Assembly (NCBI RefSeq): GCF_001969365.1
Contig: NZ_CP019312.1
Location: forward strand, 1,674,001 to 1,738,000
Origin: Tateyamaria omphalii
GTDB lineage: Bacteria; Pseudomonadota; Alphaproteobacteria; Rhodobacterales; Rhodobacteraceae
Direction of reading: 5' to 3'
Length of the DNA stretch: 64,000 nucleotides
Position numbers and translations under genes: made by a program. This document shows, piece by piece, positions 24,904 through 34,389 of the stretch. Position 1 is the first letter of the stretch. Each line of letters opens with the position of its first letter. The notes under the pieces are model-generated. The model did not search any database and had not been told where the DNA came from. It saw only the letters and a program-made list of their open reading frames with translations.

Positions 24904-27063
24904 ATGCAAGAGCCGAAAATCACCGAAGATCTGATCGCCAGTCACGGGCTCAAACCCGACGAATACGACCGCATCCTCGAGATCATCGGACGCGAGCCCA
25001 CGTTCACGGAACTCGGCATTTTTTCTGCCATGTGGAACGAACACTGCTCGTACAAATCCTCCAAAATCCACCTCAAGAAACTGCCCACAACCGGCCCCCA
25101 GGTGATCTGCGGCCCCGGTGAGAATGCAGGCGTTGTGGACATCGGCGATGGCCAGGCGGTCGTCTTCAAAATGGAAAGCCACAACCACCCCAGCTATATC
25201 GAACCCTACCAGGGTGCCGCGACAGGTGTGGGTGGCATCCTGCGCGACGTCTTCACCATGGGCGCCCGCCCAATCGCCTCCATGAACGCCCTGTCCTTCG
25301 GCGAACCCGACCACCCCAAGACCCGCCAGCTGGTCCACGGCGTGGTCGAAGGCATCGGCGGCTACGGCAATGCCTTCGGCGTGCCCTGCGCAGGCGGCGA
25401 GGTCCGCTTTGATCCGGCCTATAACGGCAACTGTCTCGTCAACGCCTTTGCCGCAGGTCTCGCCGACGCCGACAAAATCTTCTACTCCGCCGCCTCCGGC
25501 GTCGGCATGCCCGTCGTCTACCTGGGCGCCAAAACCGGCCGCGACGGGGTCGGCGGCGCGACCATGGCCTCGGCCGAGTTCGACGACACGATCGAAGAAA
25601 AACGCCCCACCGTTCAGGTCGGCGATCCCTTCACCGAAAAGCGCCTGATGGAAGCCACGCTTGAGCTGATGCAGACCGGCGCCGTCATCTCGATCCAGGA
25701 CATGGGCGCGGCTGGCCTGACATGTTCCGCGGTCGAGATGGGTGACAAGGGGGGGCTCGGCGTCAAGCTGAACCTCAACGACGTGCCCGTGCGCGAAGAG
25801 AACATGACCGCCTACGAAATGATGCTCAGCGAGTCTCAGGAACGCATGCTTATGGTTCTCAAGCCGGAGCTTGAGGCCGAGGCAAAGGCAGTCTTCGACA
25901 AATGGGACCTCGACTTCGCCATCGTGGGCGAGACGCTTCCCGAAGACCGCTTCCTGATTGAACATGACGGCCAGATCAAAGCCGACCTGCCCCTGTCAAA
26001 ACTCGCCTCCGAAGCCCCCGAATACGACCGCCCCTGGGTGCCCACGCCCGAGGCCGGTCCCCTCGGGGACATCCCTGCCATCGACCCCATCGACGGGCTC
26101 AAGGCACTGCTCGCCAGCCCGAACTACGCCGCAAAACAATGGGTGCATGAGCAATACGACACCATGGTCATGGCCGACAGCGCGCGCACACCGGGCCTCG
26201 GCGCCGGGATTATGCGGGTGCACGGCACGGACAAGTCGCTGGCTTTCACCTCGGACGTCACGCCGCGCTACGTAAAGGCCAACCCGGTCGAGGGGGGCAA
26301 GCAGGCGGTGGCGGAAGCCTATCGAAATCTCACCGCCGTGGGCGCCAAACCTTTGGCAACGACGGACAATCTGAACTTCGGCAACCCTGAAAAGCCTGAA
26401 ATCATGGGCCAATTCGTCGGCGCGCTTGATGGTATCGGACAGGCCTGTTCCGCGCTCGATATGCCCATCGTGTCGGGCAACGTGTCGCTCTATAACGAGA
26501 CCGACGGTGCGGGCATCCTGCCAACACCGACCATCGGCGCTGTGGGCCTGATCGACCACCCGGACAACATTATTGGCGGCGAGGTGCGCGACGGCCATGT
26601 GGCCCTTTTGATCGGCCAGTGCGGCGGGCATCTTGGACAGTCGGCGATCCTTTCGGAAGTGTTTGGGCGTACCGACGGGGACGCGCCGCATGTCGACTTG
26701 GACGCTGAGAAGCGGAACGGGGAATTCATTCGTGATAACAGGCACTTGATCAATGCCTGCACCGATCTCAGCGATGGTGGTCTGGCGCTTGCAGCCTTTG
26801 AACTGGCCGAAGCGGCAGACGTTGGCGTATGGATTGATGCGAGCGAAATGGGCAGCTTCTTTGGCGAGGATCAGGCCCGCTATCTGGTGGCCTGTTCGTT
26901 CGACAAGGCCGAGGCACTGATGATCGCGGCGGGTCGCGCTGGCGTGCCCATTGTGTCGGTTGGTAAGTTCATGGGGGACACAGTCTGGATGGGCAACTCC
27001 TCCGCTCCGCTTGCCGAACTGCGCGACATCTACCGCTCCGCTTTCGCCGACACTTTTGCCTGA
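24904..27063 (+). CDS. purL: phosphoribosylformylglycinamidine synthase II
   Basis: 719 residues from ATG 24904 with GGGGGA upstream. The frame is open to 24634, but homology begins at about residue 1 of the shorter form ([14 protein letters not shown]). It converts FGAR to FGAM in purine synthesis; this small type works with separate PurQ and PurS. The ATP-binding core is present with [13 protein letters not shown] (about residue 40), the [21 protein letters not shown] segment near residue 95 (given as a region), and a second AIRS-like half. purQ, purS and purC are not in the window. Third-codon-position C dominates until about 26.27 kb and then gives way to G and T. Confidence 0.97.
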   Translation: MQEPKITEDLIASHGLKPDEYDRILEIIGREPTFTELGIFSAMWNEHCSYKSSKIHLKKLPTTGPQVICGPGENAGVVDIGDGQAVVFKMESHNHPSYIEPYQGAATGVGGILRDVFTMGARPIASMNALSFGEPDHPKTRQLVHGVVEGIGGYGNAFGVPCAGGEVRFDPAYNGNCLVNAFAAGLADADKIFYSAASGVGMPVVYLGAKTGRDGVGGATMASAEFDDTIEEKRPTVQVGDPFTEKRLMEATLELMQTGAVISIQDMGAAGLTCSAVEMGDKGGLGVKLNLNDVPVREENMTAYEMMLSESQERMLMVLKPELEAEAKAVFDKWDLDFAIVGETLPEDRFLIEHDGQIKADLPLSKLASEAPEYDRPWVPTPEAGPLGDIPAIDPIDGLKALLASPNYAAKQWVHEQYDTMVMADSARTPGLGAGIMRVHGTDKSLAFTSDVTPRYVKANPVEGGKQAVAEAYRNLTAVGAKPLATTDNLNFGNPEKPEIMGQFVGALDGIGQACSALDMPIVSGNVSLYNETDGAGILPTPTIGAVGLIDHPDNIIGGEVRDGHVALLIGQCGGHLGQSAILSEVFGRTDGDAPHVDLDAEKRNGEFIRDNRHLINACTDLSDGGLALAAFELAEAADVGVWIDASEMGSFFGEDQARYLVACSFDKAEALMIAAGRAGVPIVSVGKFMGDTVWMGNSSAPLAELRDIYRSAFADTFA

Positions 27064-27078
27064 ACCTTGGTTTCGGAG

Positions 27079-27114
27079 CCCCCCAGGCCGTCTGCATGCA
27101 TACGACCTGGGGGG
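27079..27114. terminator. hairpin after purL, probable terminator
   Basis: CCCCCCAGG (27079-27087) pairs with CCTGGGGGG (27106-27114); the loop holds TGCATGCA. A T run (TTTTTG) starts 9 bases after the stem, which is late for a classic intrinsic terminator. It lies between convergent purL and the VWA gene. Confidence 0.55.
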
Positions 27115-27168
27115 ACGGAACGTTTTTGCCAGCAAAACACCTGAAGTCCAGCACCCGGTTTTTCGGGA

Positions 27169-27182
27169 CTGTGGCGCCACAG
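27169..27182. repeat. 14-bp perfect palindrome followed by T-rich tract
   Basis: CTGTGGCGCCACAG, then ATTTTTCTATGG. It reads as a terminator hairpin with a T tail on the plus strand. It lies in the convergent gap between purL and the VWA-protein gene. Confidence 0.5.
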
Positions 27183-27256
27183 ATTTTTCTATGGAAAAAT
27201 CGCCTTCCGCCACCGTCGACATGGGCGCGGGGCATGCCGCCGTAAGGCGCGCGTTT

Positions 27257-28504
27257 TTACAACATCCCCAACAGCCGGTCCCGGTCGCCGACGTCGTCGC
27301 GACGGGAAATCACCTGGGCCAGCTCTTCGATGGAGGCGATGGAATGACCGGCGCGGAAACTGTCGACATGCGGCAGCATTGCCGCGATGCCTCGGGCGCG
27401 GGGGGCGAAATCTTCCCAACGTAACAAGGGGTTGATCCAGATCACGCGGCTGGCGGAGAGGTGCAAGCGTTCCATCTGCCTGGCCAGCGCATCGGGGTCG
27501 TCGCGGTCGAGGCCGTCTGTGATGAGCAGGACCACGGCGCCCTGCCCCAAGACGCGGCGGGACCATTGCTTGTTGAAGGCTTCCAGGCAGGACCCGATGC
27601 GTGTGCCACCCTCCCAATCCTGCGCCTCGGCGCCCGCCGCTTTCAGGGCCGCGTCGACGTCGCGGTGGTCGAGATGGCGCGTGATGTTGGTGAGGCGGGT
27701 GCCAAAGGTGAAGGCGTGGACACGTGCCCAGCCCGCCCCCTTTGCATTCGCCACCGCATGGAGGAAGTGCAGTACGACGCGGGAGTATTGGCTCATGGAG
27801 CCGGAGATGTCGCAGAGAGCGACAAGGTTGGGGTAGCGGGCCCGGGGCGTTTTCCATTTCAGGTCGCGCATGTCCCCACCCTGCCGCATGGCGGCCCGCA
27901 GGGTGCGGGCGGGATCGACGCGGCCCATGCCTGCGGCGCGCGTGCGGCGGGTCGGCATCGGGTCGACGGGCAAGGCCATACGGGAAAGCATGGCCTTGGC
28001 CTGCGCCATTTCATCCGTGCTCATCTGCTCGAAATCGAGTGTCTTGAGCTGTTCCTCGGCGCTCATCGTCAGGGAGGCGTCGATTTCGATCTCGGTCCCG
28101 CCCTCTTCCATCTCCGGCAGGTCGATGTCGTCGCCTGCACCGTCGAGCAGCGCCTCTGCCGCGCGCTTTTCAGCGGCTTGCGCGCTGCGGTCTTCCTGTA
28201 CGCCGCGCACCGCCGGAAGCATGGCGGCCATCATATGTTCGAGGTAGCGCGGGTCGCGCCAGTAAAGCCGGAAGATCTGTGCAAAGACCGCACGGTGTTC
28301 GGGTTTCGAGACGAAACAGGCGTGAAGGGTCCAGTAGAAGTCGCGCTTTTCGGTGAAGCCCGCCTTGGTCACTGCCGTGATCGCATCCATGACCCGGCCC
28401 GTGCCGATGGGCAGGCCCGCGCGGCGGAGGGCGCGGGCGAAATGGGTGATGTTCCCCGCGAGTTTGGGGTTTTCGGGAAGTTCGAGCGGGGCGTATTCAG
28501 GCAT
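27257..28504 (-). CDS. VWA-domain protein, CoxE-like partner of the MoxR ATPase
   Basis: 415 residues. An all-helical N-terminal part (about 1-110) and an acidic linker (120-145) lead to a VWA domain (about 225-400) with the metal-site motif DISGS at 232-236 and a later L-I-T-D-G-L-D. CoxE-type proteins act with a MoxR-family AAA+ ATPase in inserting or maturing metal cofactors, best known in CO dehydrogenase, but many such pairs have other targets. The ATPase gene lies 57 bases upstream on the same strand, with a dispersed repeat in the gap. No coxL/M/S genes are present, so the client is unknown. Confidence 0.9.
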   Translation of the reverse strand: MPEYAPLELPENPKLAGNITHFARALRRAGLPIGTGRVMDAITAVTKAGFTEKRDFYWTLHACFVSKPEHRAVFAQIFRLYWRDPRYLEHMMAAMLPAVRGVQEDRSAQAAEKRAAEALLDGAGDDIDLPEMEEGGTEIEIDASLTMSAEEQLKTLDFEQMSTDEMAQAKAMLSRMALPVDPMPTRRTRAAGMGRVDPARTLRAAMRQGGDMRDLKWKTPRARYPNLVALCDISGSMSQYSRVVLHFLHAVANAKGAGWARVHAFTFGTRLTNITRHLDHRDVDAALKAAGAEAQDWEGGTRIGSCLEAFNKQWSRRVLGQGAVVLLITDGLDRDDPDALARQMERLHLSASRVIWINPLLRWEDFAPRARGIAAMLPHVDSFRAGHSIASIEELAQVISRRDDVGDRDRLLGML

Positions 28505-28510
28505 GTGTTG

Positions 28511-28559
28511 GACCGGGGGCCAGCCCCCGGACCCCCGTGGTATTTTTGGTCAGAAGAAA
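28511..28559 (+). repeat. dispersed intergenic repeat, copy B
   Basis: GACCGGGGGCCAGCCCCCGG hairpin, spacer ACCCCCGTG, tail GTATTTTTGGTCAGAAGAAA. It occupies the gap between the ATPase and VWA genes of one transcription unit. Confidence 0.78.
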
Positions 28560-28561
28560 CA

Positions 28562-29470
28562 TCAGGCCGGTTCGAGCGAGGCTTTGGCCTCGTCCAGAAG
28601 GCGTTTGGCTTCGGACCCTTGAAGTTTCTGTATGTCGTCCTGGTATTTGAGGATTGCGCCGAGCGTGTCGGCAATAACCTCTGGGCTGAGCGTGATGACG
28701 TCGAGGGCCAGCAGGCATTTGGCCCAGTCGATGGTTTCGGCGACGCCTGGCTTTTTGAACAGGTCTTCGGTCCGCAGGCGTTGGACGAAGGCCACCACCT
28801 CGCGGCTGAGTTCGGCGGCGGCTTCGGGGGCGCGGGCCTGGAGGATTTCCATTTCGCGGTCGAAGTTGGGATAGTCGACCCAGTGGTAGAGGCAGCGGCG
28901 CTTGAGCGCGTCATGTACCTCGCGCGTGCGGTTGGAGGTGAGGATGACGATGGGCGGCTCCGGCGCTTTGATCGTTCCGAGTTCCGGGATTGTGACTTGG
29001 AAGTCGCTGAGGGCTTCGAGCAGGAAGGCTTCGAACGGTTCGTCCGTCCGGTCCAATTCGTCGATCAGCAGGACGGGAGCGCCGTGTTCGTCTGGGCGCA
29101 TGGCGTCGAGCAGCGGGCGTTCGATCAGGTAGTCGTCGGAGAAGAGCTCCGCTTGCAGGGCTTTGCGGTCGGCGCCACCTGCCGCTTCGGCCGTGCGGAT
29201 GGCCACCATTTGGGCGGGGAAGTTCCACTCATAGACGGCCGAGGACGCATCGAGCCCCTCGTAGCATTGCAGCCGGATCAGGCGGCGGTTCAGCGAGGCG
29301 GCAAGGGCCTTGGCGATCTCGGTCTTGCCGACGCCTGCTTCGCCTTCGAGGAATAGCGGTCGGCCCAGCGACAGGCTCAGGAAGACGACCGTGCCGAGGC
29401 TGCGGTCGCAGACATAGCCCTGCTCCGCCAGCATGGATTGGACGGCGTCGATGGAGGTGGGTGTGTGCAT
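28562..29470 (-). CDS. MoxR/CoxD-family AAA+ ATPase
   Basis: 302 residues from ATG 29470, preceded by AAGGGAAGGA; an upstream in-frame ATG at 29521 lacks such a site. Walker A is GEAGVGKT (43-50), Walker B LLIDELDR (about 120), sensor 1 L-T-S-N-R-T-R, and the MoxR insertion elements are present. The family works as a chaperone with VWA proteins, remodelling metalloenzymes or complexes. It is first in the two-gene minus-strand unit and diverges from the glycosyltransferase operon across a 198-base gap. Confidence 0.93.
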   Translation of the reverse strand: MHTPTSIDAVQSMLAEQGYVCDRSLGTVVFLSLSLGRPLFLEGEAGVGKTEIAKALAASLNRRLIRLQCYEGLDASSAVYEWNFPAQMVAIRTAEAAGGADRKALQAELFSDDYLIERPLLDAMRPDEHGAPVLLIDELDRTDEPFEAFLLEALSDFQVTIPELGTIKAPEPPIVILTSNRTREVHDALKRRCLYHWVDYPNFDREMEILQARAPEAAAELSREVVAFVQRLRTEDLFKKPGVAETIDWAKCLLALDVITLSPEVIADTLGAILKYQDDIQKLQGSEAKRLLDEAKASLEPA

Positions 29471-29668
29471 GGCGTGGTCCTTCCCTTCGCTCCAACCTGC
29501 ATCCTCTGGGTCTGTCGTCAAGGGCTGCTAAAGTCGTGCGCGTTGACGCGATTCGCTTGAAATGGCATGGTGTTAACGCAATGAAAAAGAGGTTTGCGGC
29601 ATAAGCCACGTGGACCCACGGGCACAGGGGCGGCGGGCGATGGACCCATCAGACAAGGCGGGCGTGAC

Positions 29669-30697
29669 ATGCGCGTAACGGCGGTGACTTGCGTGAAGAA
29701 CGAGGGGCCGTTCCTGTTGGAGTGGATCGCCTTCAACCGTTTGATTGGTGTGACCGACCATCTGTTTTATTCCAATGATTGCACAGACGGGACCGATGCG
29801 TTGCTGGATGCGCTGGCCGCGCGTGGCTTTTGCCAGCATCTGCCCAACCCCGCCGAGGGGCGCAATTACCAGATGGAGGCGCTGAAGGATGCGCGCCGTC
29901 AGGACATCGTGACCGGGGCCGACTGGGTCTGGGTTGCGGATGTGGATGAGTTTCTGAACATCCATGTGGGCGATCACACCATCCCGGCCTTGATCGAGGC
30001 CTGCGGCGATCCGCAGGCGATTTCGGTGAGTTTTCAATTCTTTGCCAATGATGGGGTCGATGAGTTTGTCGATAAGCCGGTGATCGAACAGTTTAACCGG
30101 TCGCACAATCCCGATCTGTGGTGTGGGGAGGCGGCGATTGAGGTGAAGTCGTTGGTGCGGAATGATTTCCCGCTGCAGTATTACGGCGCGCACCGGCCCT
30201 TTCAGAAAGGCAAGGCGCGGCCGGACTGGACCGATGGGTCCGGGCGCAAGGTGCCGCACAGGTTTTTGGTGGCGGCAAACCCGCGACGTATCAGGCGCTT
30301 TCCGGCGCAGGGGGCACGGGAGATGGCGACGCTCAATCACTATGCGCTGCGGTCGCTCGACAGCTATCTGGTCAAGAATGATCGGGGCGACGTGAACCGG
30401 GAGAACCGGGCCTTTGACGACACCTATTGGCGCGAGCGGAACGATCCGGCGTGGGAGGACAAGAGCATTCAGCGCTATCTGCCGGACCTGAAAAAGGCGC
30501 TGGCGGAGCTGAAGAAAGACAAGGAGATCAAGGCGCTGCATGACCACTGCGTTCGCCTGCACATCGCCAAGCGGGATGAATTGATGACACAGCCCGAATA
30601 CCAAGCGATGCAGGCGCAGTTGCGCGCGGCCTCGACCCTGCCGCCGCAGGAAGAAGCGATGTTGATCGAGCTGGGGCTGGTGGGGTCTGTGATATGA
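29669..30697 (+). CDS. glycosyltransferase family 2-like protein, first gene of glycan operon
   Basis: 342 residues from ATG 29669 (AAGGCGGG upstream). The GT-A fold begins at once: VTCVKNEGPFLLEWIAFNRL, SNDCTDGTDALLDAL (residues 35-49), and the metal-binding DVDEF at 91-95 followed by L-N-I. A conserved LNHYALRSLDSYL sits near residue 228. This is the Glyco_tranf_2_4 / DUF23-like group that uses nucleotide sugars; donor and acceptor are unknown. There is no signal peptide or membrane helix, so it is cytoplasmic. Its stop overlaps the next start (ATGA at 30694). Confidence 0.88.
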   Translation: MRVTAVTCVKNEGPFLLEWIAFNRLIGVTDHLFYSNDCTDGTDALLDALAARGFCQHLPNPAEGRNYQMEALKDARRQDIVTGADWVWVADVDEFLNIHVGDHTIPALIEACGDPQAISVSFQFFANDGVDEFVDKPVIEQFNRSHNPDLWCGEAAIEVKSLVRNDFPLQYYGAHRPFQKGKARPDWTDGSGRKVPHRFLVAANPRRIRRFPAQGAREMATLNHYALRSLDSYLVKNDRGDVNRENRAFDDTYWRERNDPAWEDKSIQRYLPDLKKALAELKKDKEIKALHDHCVRLHIAKRDELMTQPEYQAMQAQLRAASTLPPQEEAMLIELGLVGSVI

Positions 30698-31320
30698 CGT
30701 TGAAGGTGGTGAACCTTGGCCTGCCCAAGACGGGCACCACGACGCTGGCGCGGGCGCTGCGGCGGGCGGGGCTGCATGTGGCGGACCATCGGATCAGGCC
30801 CCGCCAGACCGAAAATGCGCAGCTGCATGACGCCTTTGTCGCCGATCTGCTCTATCGCGGATATTTTCAGACGGGCGATCCAGGTTTCTATTTCGACGGC
30901 TTCGACGCCATTTCCGAGATGAGCGTGCTGCGCGAGGGACGGTCGCTGTGGCCGCAGATGGATTTTGGCCTGATCATGGCGCTCCGCAAACACAATCCCG
31001 GCGTCAAATTCCTTGCCTCGAACCGCGACCCTTTCAACATGTCGCAAAGCATGCTGGCGTGGTCCGATCTGGGTACCGCGCGCCTGCCTGCAGGCAACAT
31101 CCCCGGCCTGCCCGAAGGGTTCGGCGAGACCAGCGTCGAGCGGATGCAGTGGATCGAGGCGCATTATGCCCATCTACGCGCCATCTTTCGCGGTGATGAC
31201 GATTTCCTGGAATATGACGTGGCCGACCCTGCGGCGCGCGACCTGATCGGAGGGTTCCTGGAGATGCCGATCCACTGGTGGGGTCGTACCAATGTGAACA
31301 AGTTGAACGAGGTTGCGTGA
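30694..31320 (+). CDS. sulfotransferase-like protein
   Basis: 208 residues. The N-terminal V-V-N-L-G-L-P-K-T-G-T-T-T-L is the 5'-phosphosulfate-binding loop (PKTGTT at 11-16) of PAPS-dependent sulfotransferases, followed by A-R-A-L-R-R-A-G. A second conserved region is K-F-L-A-S-N-R-D-P (about residue 107), where the 3'-phosphate loop is expected. It could sulfate a glycan made by the neighbouring glycosyltransferases. It starts inside the stop codon of the upstream gene and its own stop shares TGATG with the next start. Confidence 0.82.
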   Translation: MTLKVVNLGLPKTGTTTLARALRRAGLHVADHRIRPRQTENAQLHDAFVADLLYRGYFQTGDPGFYFDGFDAISEMSVLREGRSLWPQMDFGLIMALRKHNPGVKFLASNRDPFNMSQSMLAWSDLGTARLPAGNIPGLPEGFGETSVERMQWIEAHYAHLRAIFRGDDDFLEYDVADPAARDLIGGFLEMPIHWWGRTNVNKLNEVA

Positions 31321-33686
31321 TGCACATCCACCTGCATATCGGTCTGGAACAGGTGGGCGCCGATCGTCTGCAAAATGTGCTGGCGGCCAAGCGTGATCAG
31401 TTGATCGACAAAGGTGTGCTGTATTCGCGCGCCTTGGGCAACAAGAACCACACGCGGCTGTACATGGCGGTGACGGAGGCCGCGCATATCGACCCGCTGC
31501 GCTACAACCGCGGCTACATCACTGCCGACAAGCAGAAGGTGCTGCATGACGCCGTCGGCGCGGATCTGGCCAAGGAGGTGGCGCAGTTTTCGCCGGATCA
31601 CCTGATCCTGTCGGCCTCGCAACTGGGTGTCAGCCTTGTGACCCGGTCCGAGCTTGAGCGGTTGAAGGCGCTGCTGACGCCGGTGTCGGAAAACATCCGC
31701 ATCGTGGCCCATATTGATGAACCGGCGAAACTGTTGGCGCGCCACTATGCCGAGCAGATCATGGAAGGGCGCGGCACGTCGCTGGCGCAGGAACTTGCGC
31801 TTGCAGGCACCGGGACCTGGTGGGCCGACGCCCTGACTGCCGCGCCGCGGATCAATCCGCAGGCGGGTGTGTTCATCGAAAATCAGGCGGCGCCCTGTTG
31901 GCTGGACTATGCGGCCCTTGAACGGCACTGGAATGCCGTGTTCGGGAACGGCGCGTTGACCTTCAGAGCTTATGATGCGGAAGGATTTGCAGCTGAGACG
32001 GTGACGGACGAGTTGCGCGCGGCGTTCCAGATTGACACTGCGATTGGGAAGGCTGCGAAAGCGCCGGTGCCGCCCGAGCCTTCCGCCGCCTGGCTTGCAC
32101 GCGGGCGACAGTTGAACGATCTGATTTTACAGGTGTTGGCCAAGGAAAAGCGCATTCTGCCCCGGCAATTGTGGCGGTCTTTCATCGGAGACATCCGGGT
32201 TGAGGGCGATCCAATTGATCCGGCCTCGCTGTCTGCCATTTCGAAAACCTTTGCCGACCAGAACAAGGCCATCGCGAAGGCGCACGGGCTGCCCGCATCC
32301 CTCTTCAAGGCACCGCGGGCCAAGAAGGCTTGGATGGAGGCGGACCCGACACGGGGCTTTCGCGCCTCGCAATACCTGCTGGGATTCATGTGGCGTATCG
32401 ACAAGGCCACGCAGGACGAGCGCAAGACCAAGGCCGCCGATCTGGCGCGTCTGAACGGCAGCGTACCCGCTGCTACGTCCGCTTCGTCCCCTGCGGACGG
32501 TCTGACCGATACGGCCCGCGCGCTGTTGCCGCCGCTGGCCGTGCAAAATTTCCGGAAGCTGCGCACATCACCCTTTGCGCCGCATAACAGGCTGGGCGCG
32601 GTCAACGAGGAGGAGTTGGCTGCTGCCTTTGCCCCCATTGAACCCCGAAAGCTGCCAAAGGGGTCAACCGGCAACGTCATCGTCGGCTGCATGAAGAACG
32701 AGGCGCCGTATATCGTCGAATGGGTCGCCTATCACCGCGCCATCGGCGTCGACAATTTCCTGATCTACACCAACGGGTGCGAAGACGGCACGACCGAAAT
32801 CCTGGATCGCCTGCAAGATATGGGGATCGTGCAGCATCGGAGCAACGAGGATTGGAAGGGCAACTCGCCCCAGCAACACGCGCTGAACCAATCGCTGAAG
32901 GAACCCGTGATCAAGAACGCCGACTGGATCATCCATATCGACGTGGATGAGTTCATGAATGTGCGCACCGGCAACGGGACATTGCAGGATCTGTTTGCCG
33001 CGGTGCCCGATGCGACGAATATCGCCATGACGTGGCGCCTGTTCGGTCATAACGACGTGATCCGGTTGAGCGACGATTTCGTCATCGACCAGTTTGATCG
33101 CTGCGCCCCGAAATACTGCCCCAAACCGCATACCGTCTGGGGCTTTAAGACCATGTTCAAGAACATCGGCGCCTATGAAAAGATCAGCTGCCACCGCCCG
33201 AACAAGCTGAAGCCCGGGAAGAAGTCTGCCGTGCGCTGGGTGAATGGATCCGGCAAGGATATGACCAAAGAAGCCGCCGAAAACGGGTGGAGAAGTTCGA
33301 AAAAGTCAATTGGCTATGACCTGCTTCAGCTGAACCACTACGCGTTGCGGTCGGCGGAGAGCTTTTTGATCAAGCGCCAGCGCGGTCGCGCGCTGCATGT
33401 AGATCGGTCCATCGGGATCAATTACTGGATCCGCATGGACTGGTCCGACTTCCGCGACATTACGATCAAGCGCAACCTGCCGCGCCTGCGCGCCGAATAC
33501 GACACGCTGATGGCCGATGCCACGTTGGGCAACTGGCACGAAAAGGGCCTCGCATGGCACCGCGCCAAGGCGAAGGAACTGCATGCCAATCCGGAATTTC
33601 AGGACCTGTTCGACCAGGCCCTCAAGGTCAAATTGACCGAGACCGAGCGGGTGGCTTACGCCCTCGCCCTCGACATGGAGAGCTAA
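31320..33686 (+). CDS. fusion of a sulfotransferase-like N-terminus and a C-terminal glycosyltransferase
   Basis: 788 residues from ATG 31320, which overlaps the upstream stop. The N-terminus reads H-I-H-L-H-I-G-L-E-Q-V-G-A-D-R-L-Q, which has the frame of the H-I-G-x-H-K-T-G-T-T loop of sulfotransferases but has lost the K-T-G-T-T residues. A middle section (about 100-440) shows no known motif. The C-terminal glycosyltransferase starts near residue 450 (VGCMKNEAPYIVEWVAYHRA), with TNGCEDGTTEILDRL and IHIDVDEFMN near 538. The next gene begins one base after its stop. A two-step enzyme or a glycosyltransferase with a binding domain is possible. Confidence 0.8.
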   Translation: MHIHLHIGLEQVGADRLQNVLAAKRDQLIDKGVLYSRALGNKNHTRLYMAVTEAAHIDPLRYNRGYITADKQKVLHDAVGADLAKEVAQFSPDHLILSASQLGVSLVTRSELERLKALLTPVSENIRIVAHIDEPAKLLARHYAEQIMEGRGTSLAQELALAGTGTWWADALTAAPRINPQAGVFIENQAAPCWLDYAALERHWNAVFGNGALTFRAYDAEGFAAETVTDELRAAFQIDTAIGKAAKAPVPPEPSAAWLARGRQLNDLILQVLAKEKRILPRQLWRSFIGDIRVEGDPIDPASLSAISKTFADQNKAIAKAHGLPASLFKAPRAKKAWMEADPTRGFRASQYLLGFMWRIDKATQDERKTKAADLARLNGSVPAATSASSPADGLTDTARALLPPLAVQNFRKLRTSPFAPHNRLGAVNEEELAAAFAPIEPRKLPKGSTGNVIVGCMKNEAPYIVEWVAYHRAIGVDNFLIYTNGCEDGTTEILDRLQDMGIVQHRSNEDWKGNSPQQHALNQSLKEPVIKNADWIIHIDVDEFMNVRTGNGTLQDLFAAVPDATNIAMTWRLFGHNDVIRLSDDFVIDQFDRCAPKYCPKPHTVWGFKTMFKNIGAYEKISCHRPNKLKPGKKSAVRWVNGSGKDMTKEAAENGWRSSKKSIGYDLLQLNHYALRSAESFLIKRQRGRALHVDRSIGINYWIRMDWSDFRDITIKRNLPRLRAEYDTLMADATLGNWHEKGLAWHRAKAKELHANPEFQDLFDQALKVKLTETERVAYALALDMES

Positions 33687-33687
33687 G

Positions 33688-34389
33688 ATGGACGGATCGC
33701 CGGTGGACACGCCCATGATCAAGACGCCGCGCGGCCTGCTGTTTCCACGCGACATGGAGGTGCTGAAGCCGCGGATCGCGGGCAGCTTGCGGCGCGGCAT
33801 CTACGAGACCAAGGAAGGCGACGCAGTGCTGCGCGTTGTGCAGCCGGGTGACGTCGTTCTCGAACTGGGCGGCGGGCTTGGTTACATCTCGACCCTTGTC
33901 GCGAAGAAAAGCGACGCGGCGCATGTCCATGTGTACGAGGCGAACAGTGCGTTGGCCGACTACATCCGCCGCGTGCATGTCGCCAACGGGGTCGAGAATG
34001 CCACCGTTCACCACGCGATGCTGGGAAAGCGCAAGGGCACCAGAGAGTTTCATGTGAGGGGCAACATGCTGGCCTCCTCCACCGACGACGCGCATGGCGA
34101 TGCCGTGCAGCGCACCGAAACGGTGGATGTGGTGAATGTCGGTCAGCAGACCAGGGCGATCAAGCCCGATGTGCTCGTCTGTGACATCGAAGGGGGCGAG
34201 GCGGACTTGCTACCCGACATGGACCTGAGCAGCCTGCGCGCCGCCGTGGTCGAGTTGCACCCGCAGTGGATCGGACCCGAGGGTGTGAATGCCGTCTTTG
34301 GCGCGATGATGGGCGCGGGCCTGGCCTATTACCCGAAATTGTCCACGAGGAAAGTCGTGACATTCCGCCGGGCCTGGCCGCTGAAGTGA
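33688..34389 (+). CDS. FkbM-family methyltransferase
   Basis: 233 residues. The SAM-binding loop is LELGGGLGYIS (58-68), followed by the acidic H-V-Y-E-A-N strand and a later C-D-I-E-G-G-E, all typical of FkbM O-methyltransferases. In glycan clusters these methylate sugar hydroxyls. The start is one base after the preceding stop and the stop overlaps the GTG start of the next gene, so it is embedded in the operon. Confidence 0.9.
   Translation: MDGSPVDTPMIKTPRGLLFPRDMEVLKPRIAGSLRRGIYETKEGDAVLRVVQPGDVVLELGGGLGYISTLVAKKSDAAHVHVYEANSALADYIRRVHVANGVENATVHHAMLGKRKGTREFHVRGNMLASSTDDAHGDAVQRTETVDVVNVGQQTRAIKPDVLVCDIEGGEADLLPDMDLSSLRAAVVELHPQWIGPEGVNAVFGAMMGAGLAYYPKLSTRKVVTFRRAWPLK

Noticed and set aside
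24733..25965. 410-codon open frame antisense to purL
   Set aside because: purL is certain from motifs; the antisense translation has no domain.
27461..29356. 631-codon open frame on the plus strand
   Set aside because: It lies opposite the VWA and MoxR genes, both with intact motifs. The translation shows no recognisable domain.
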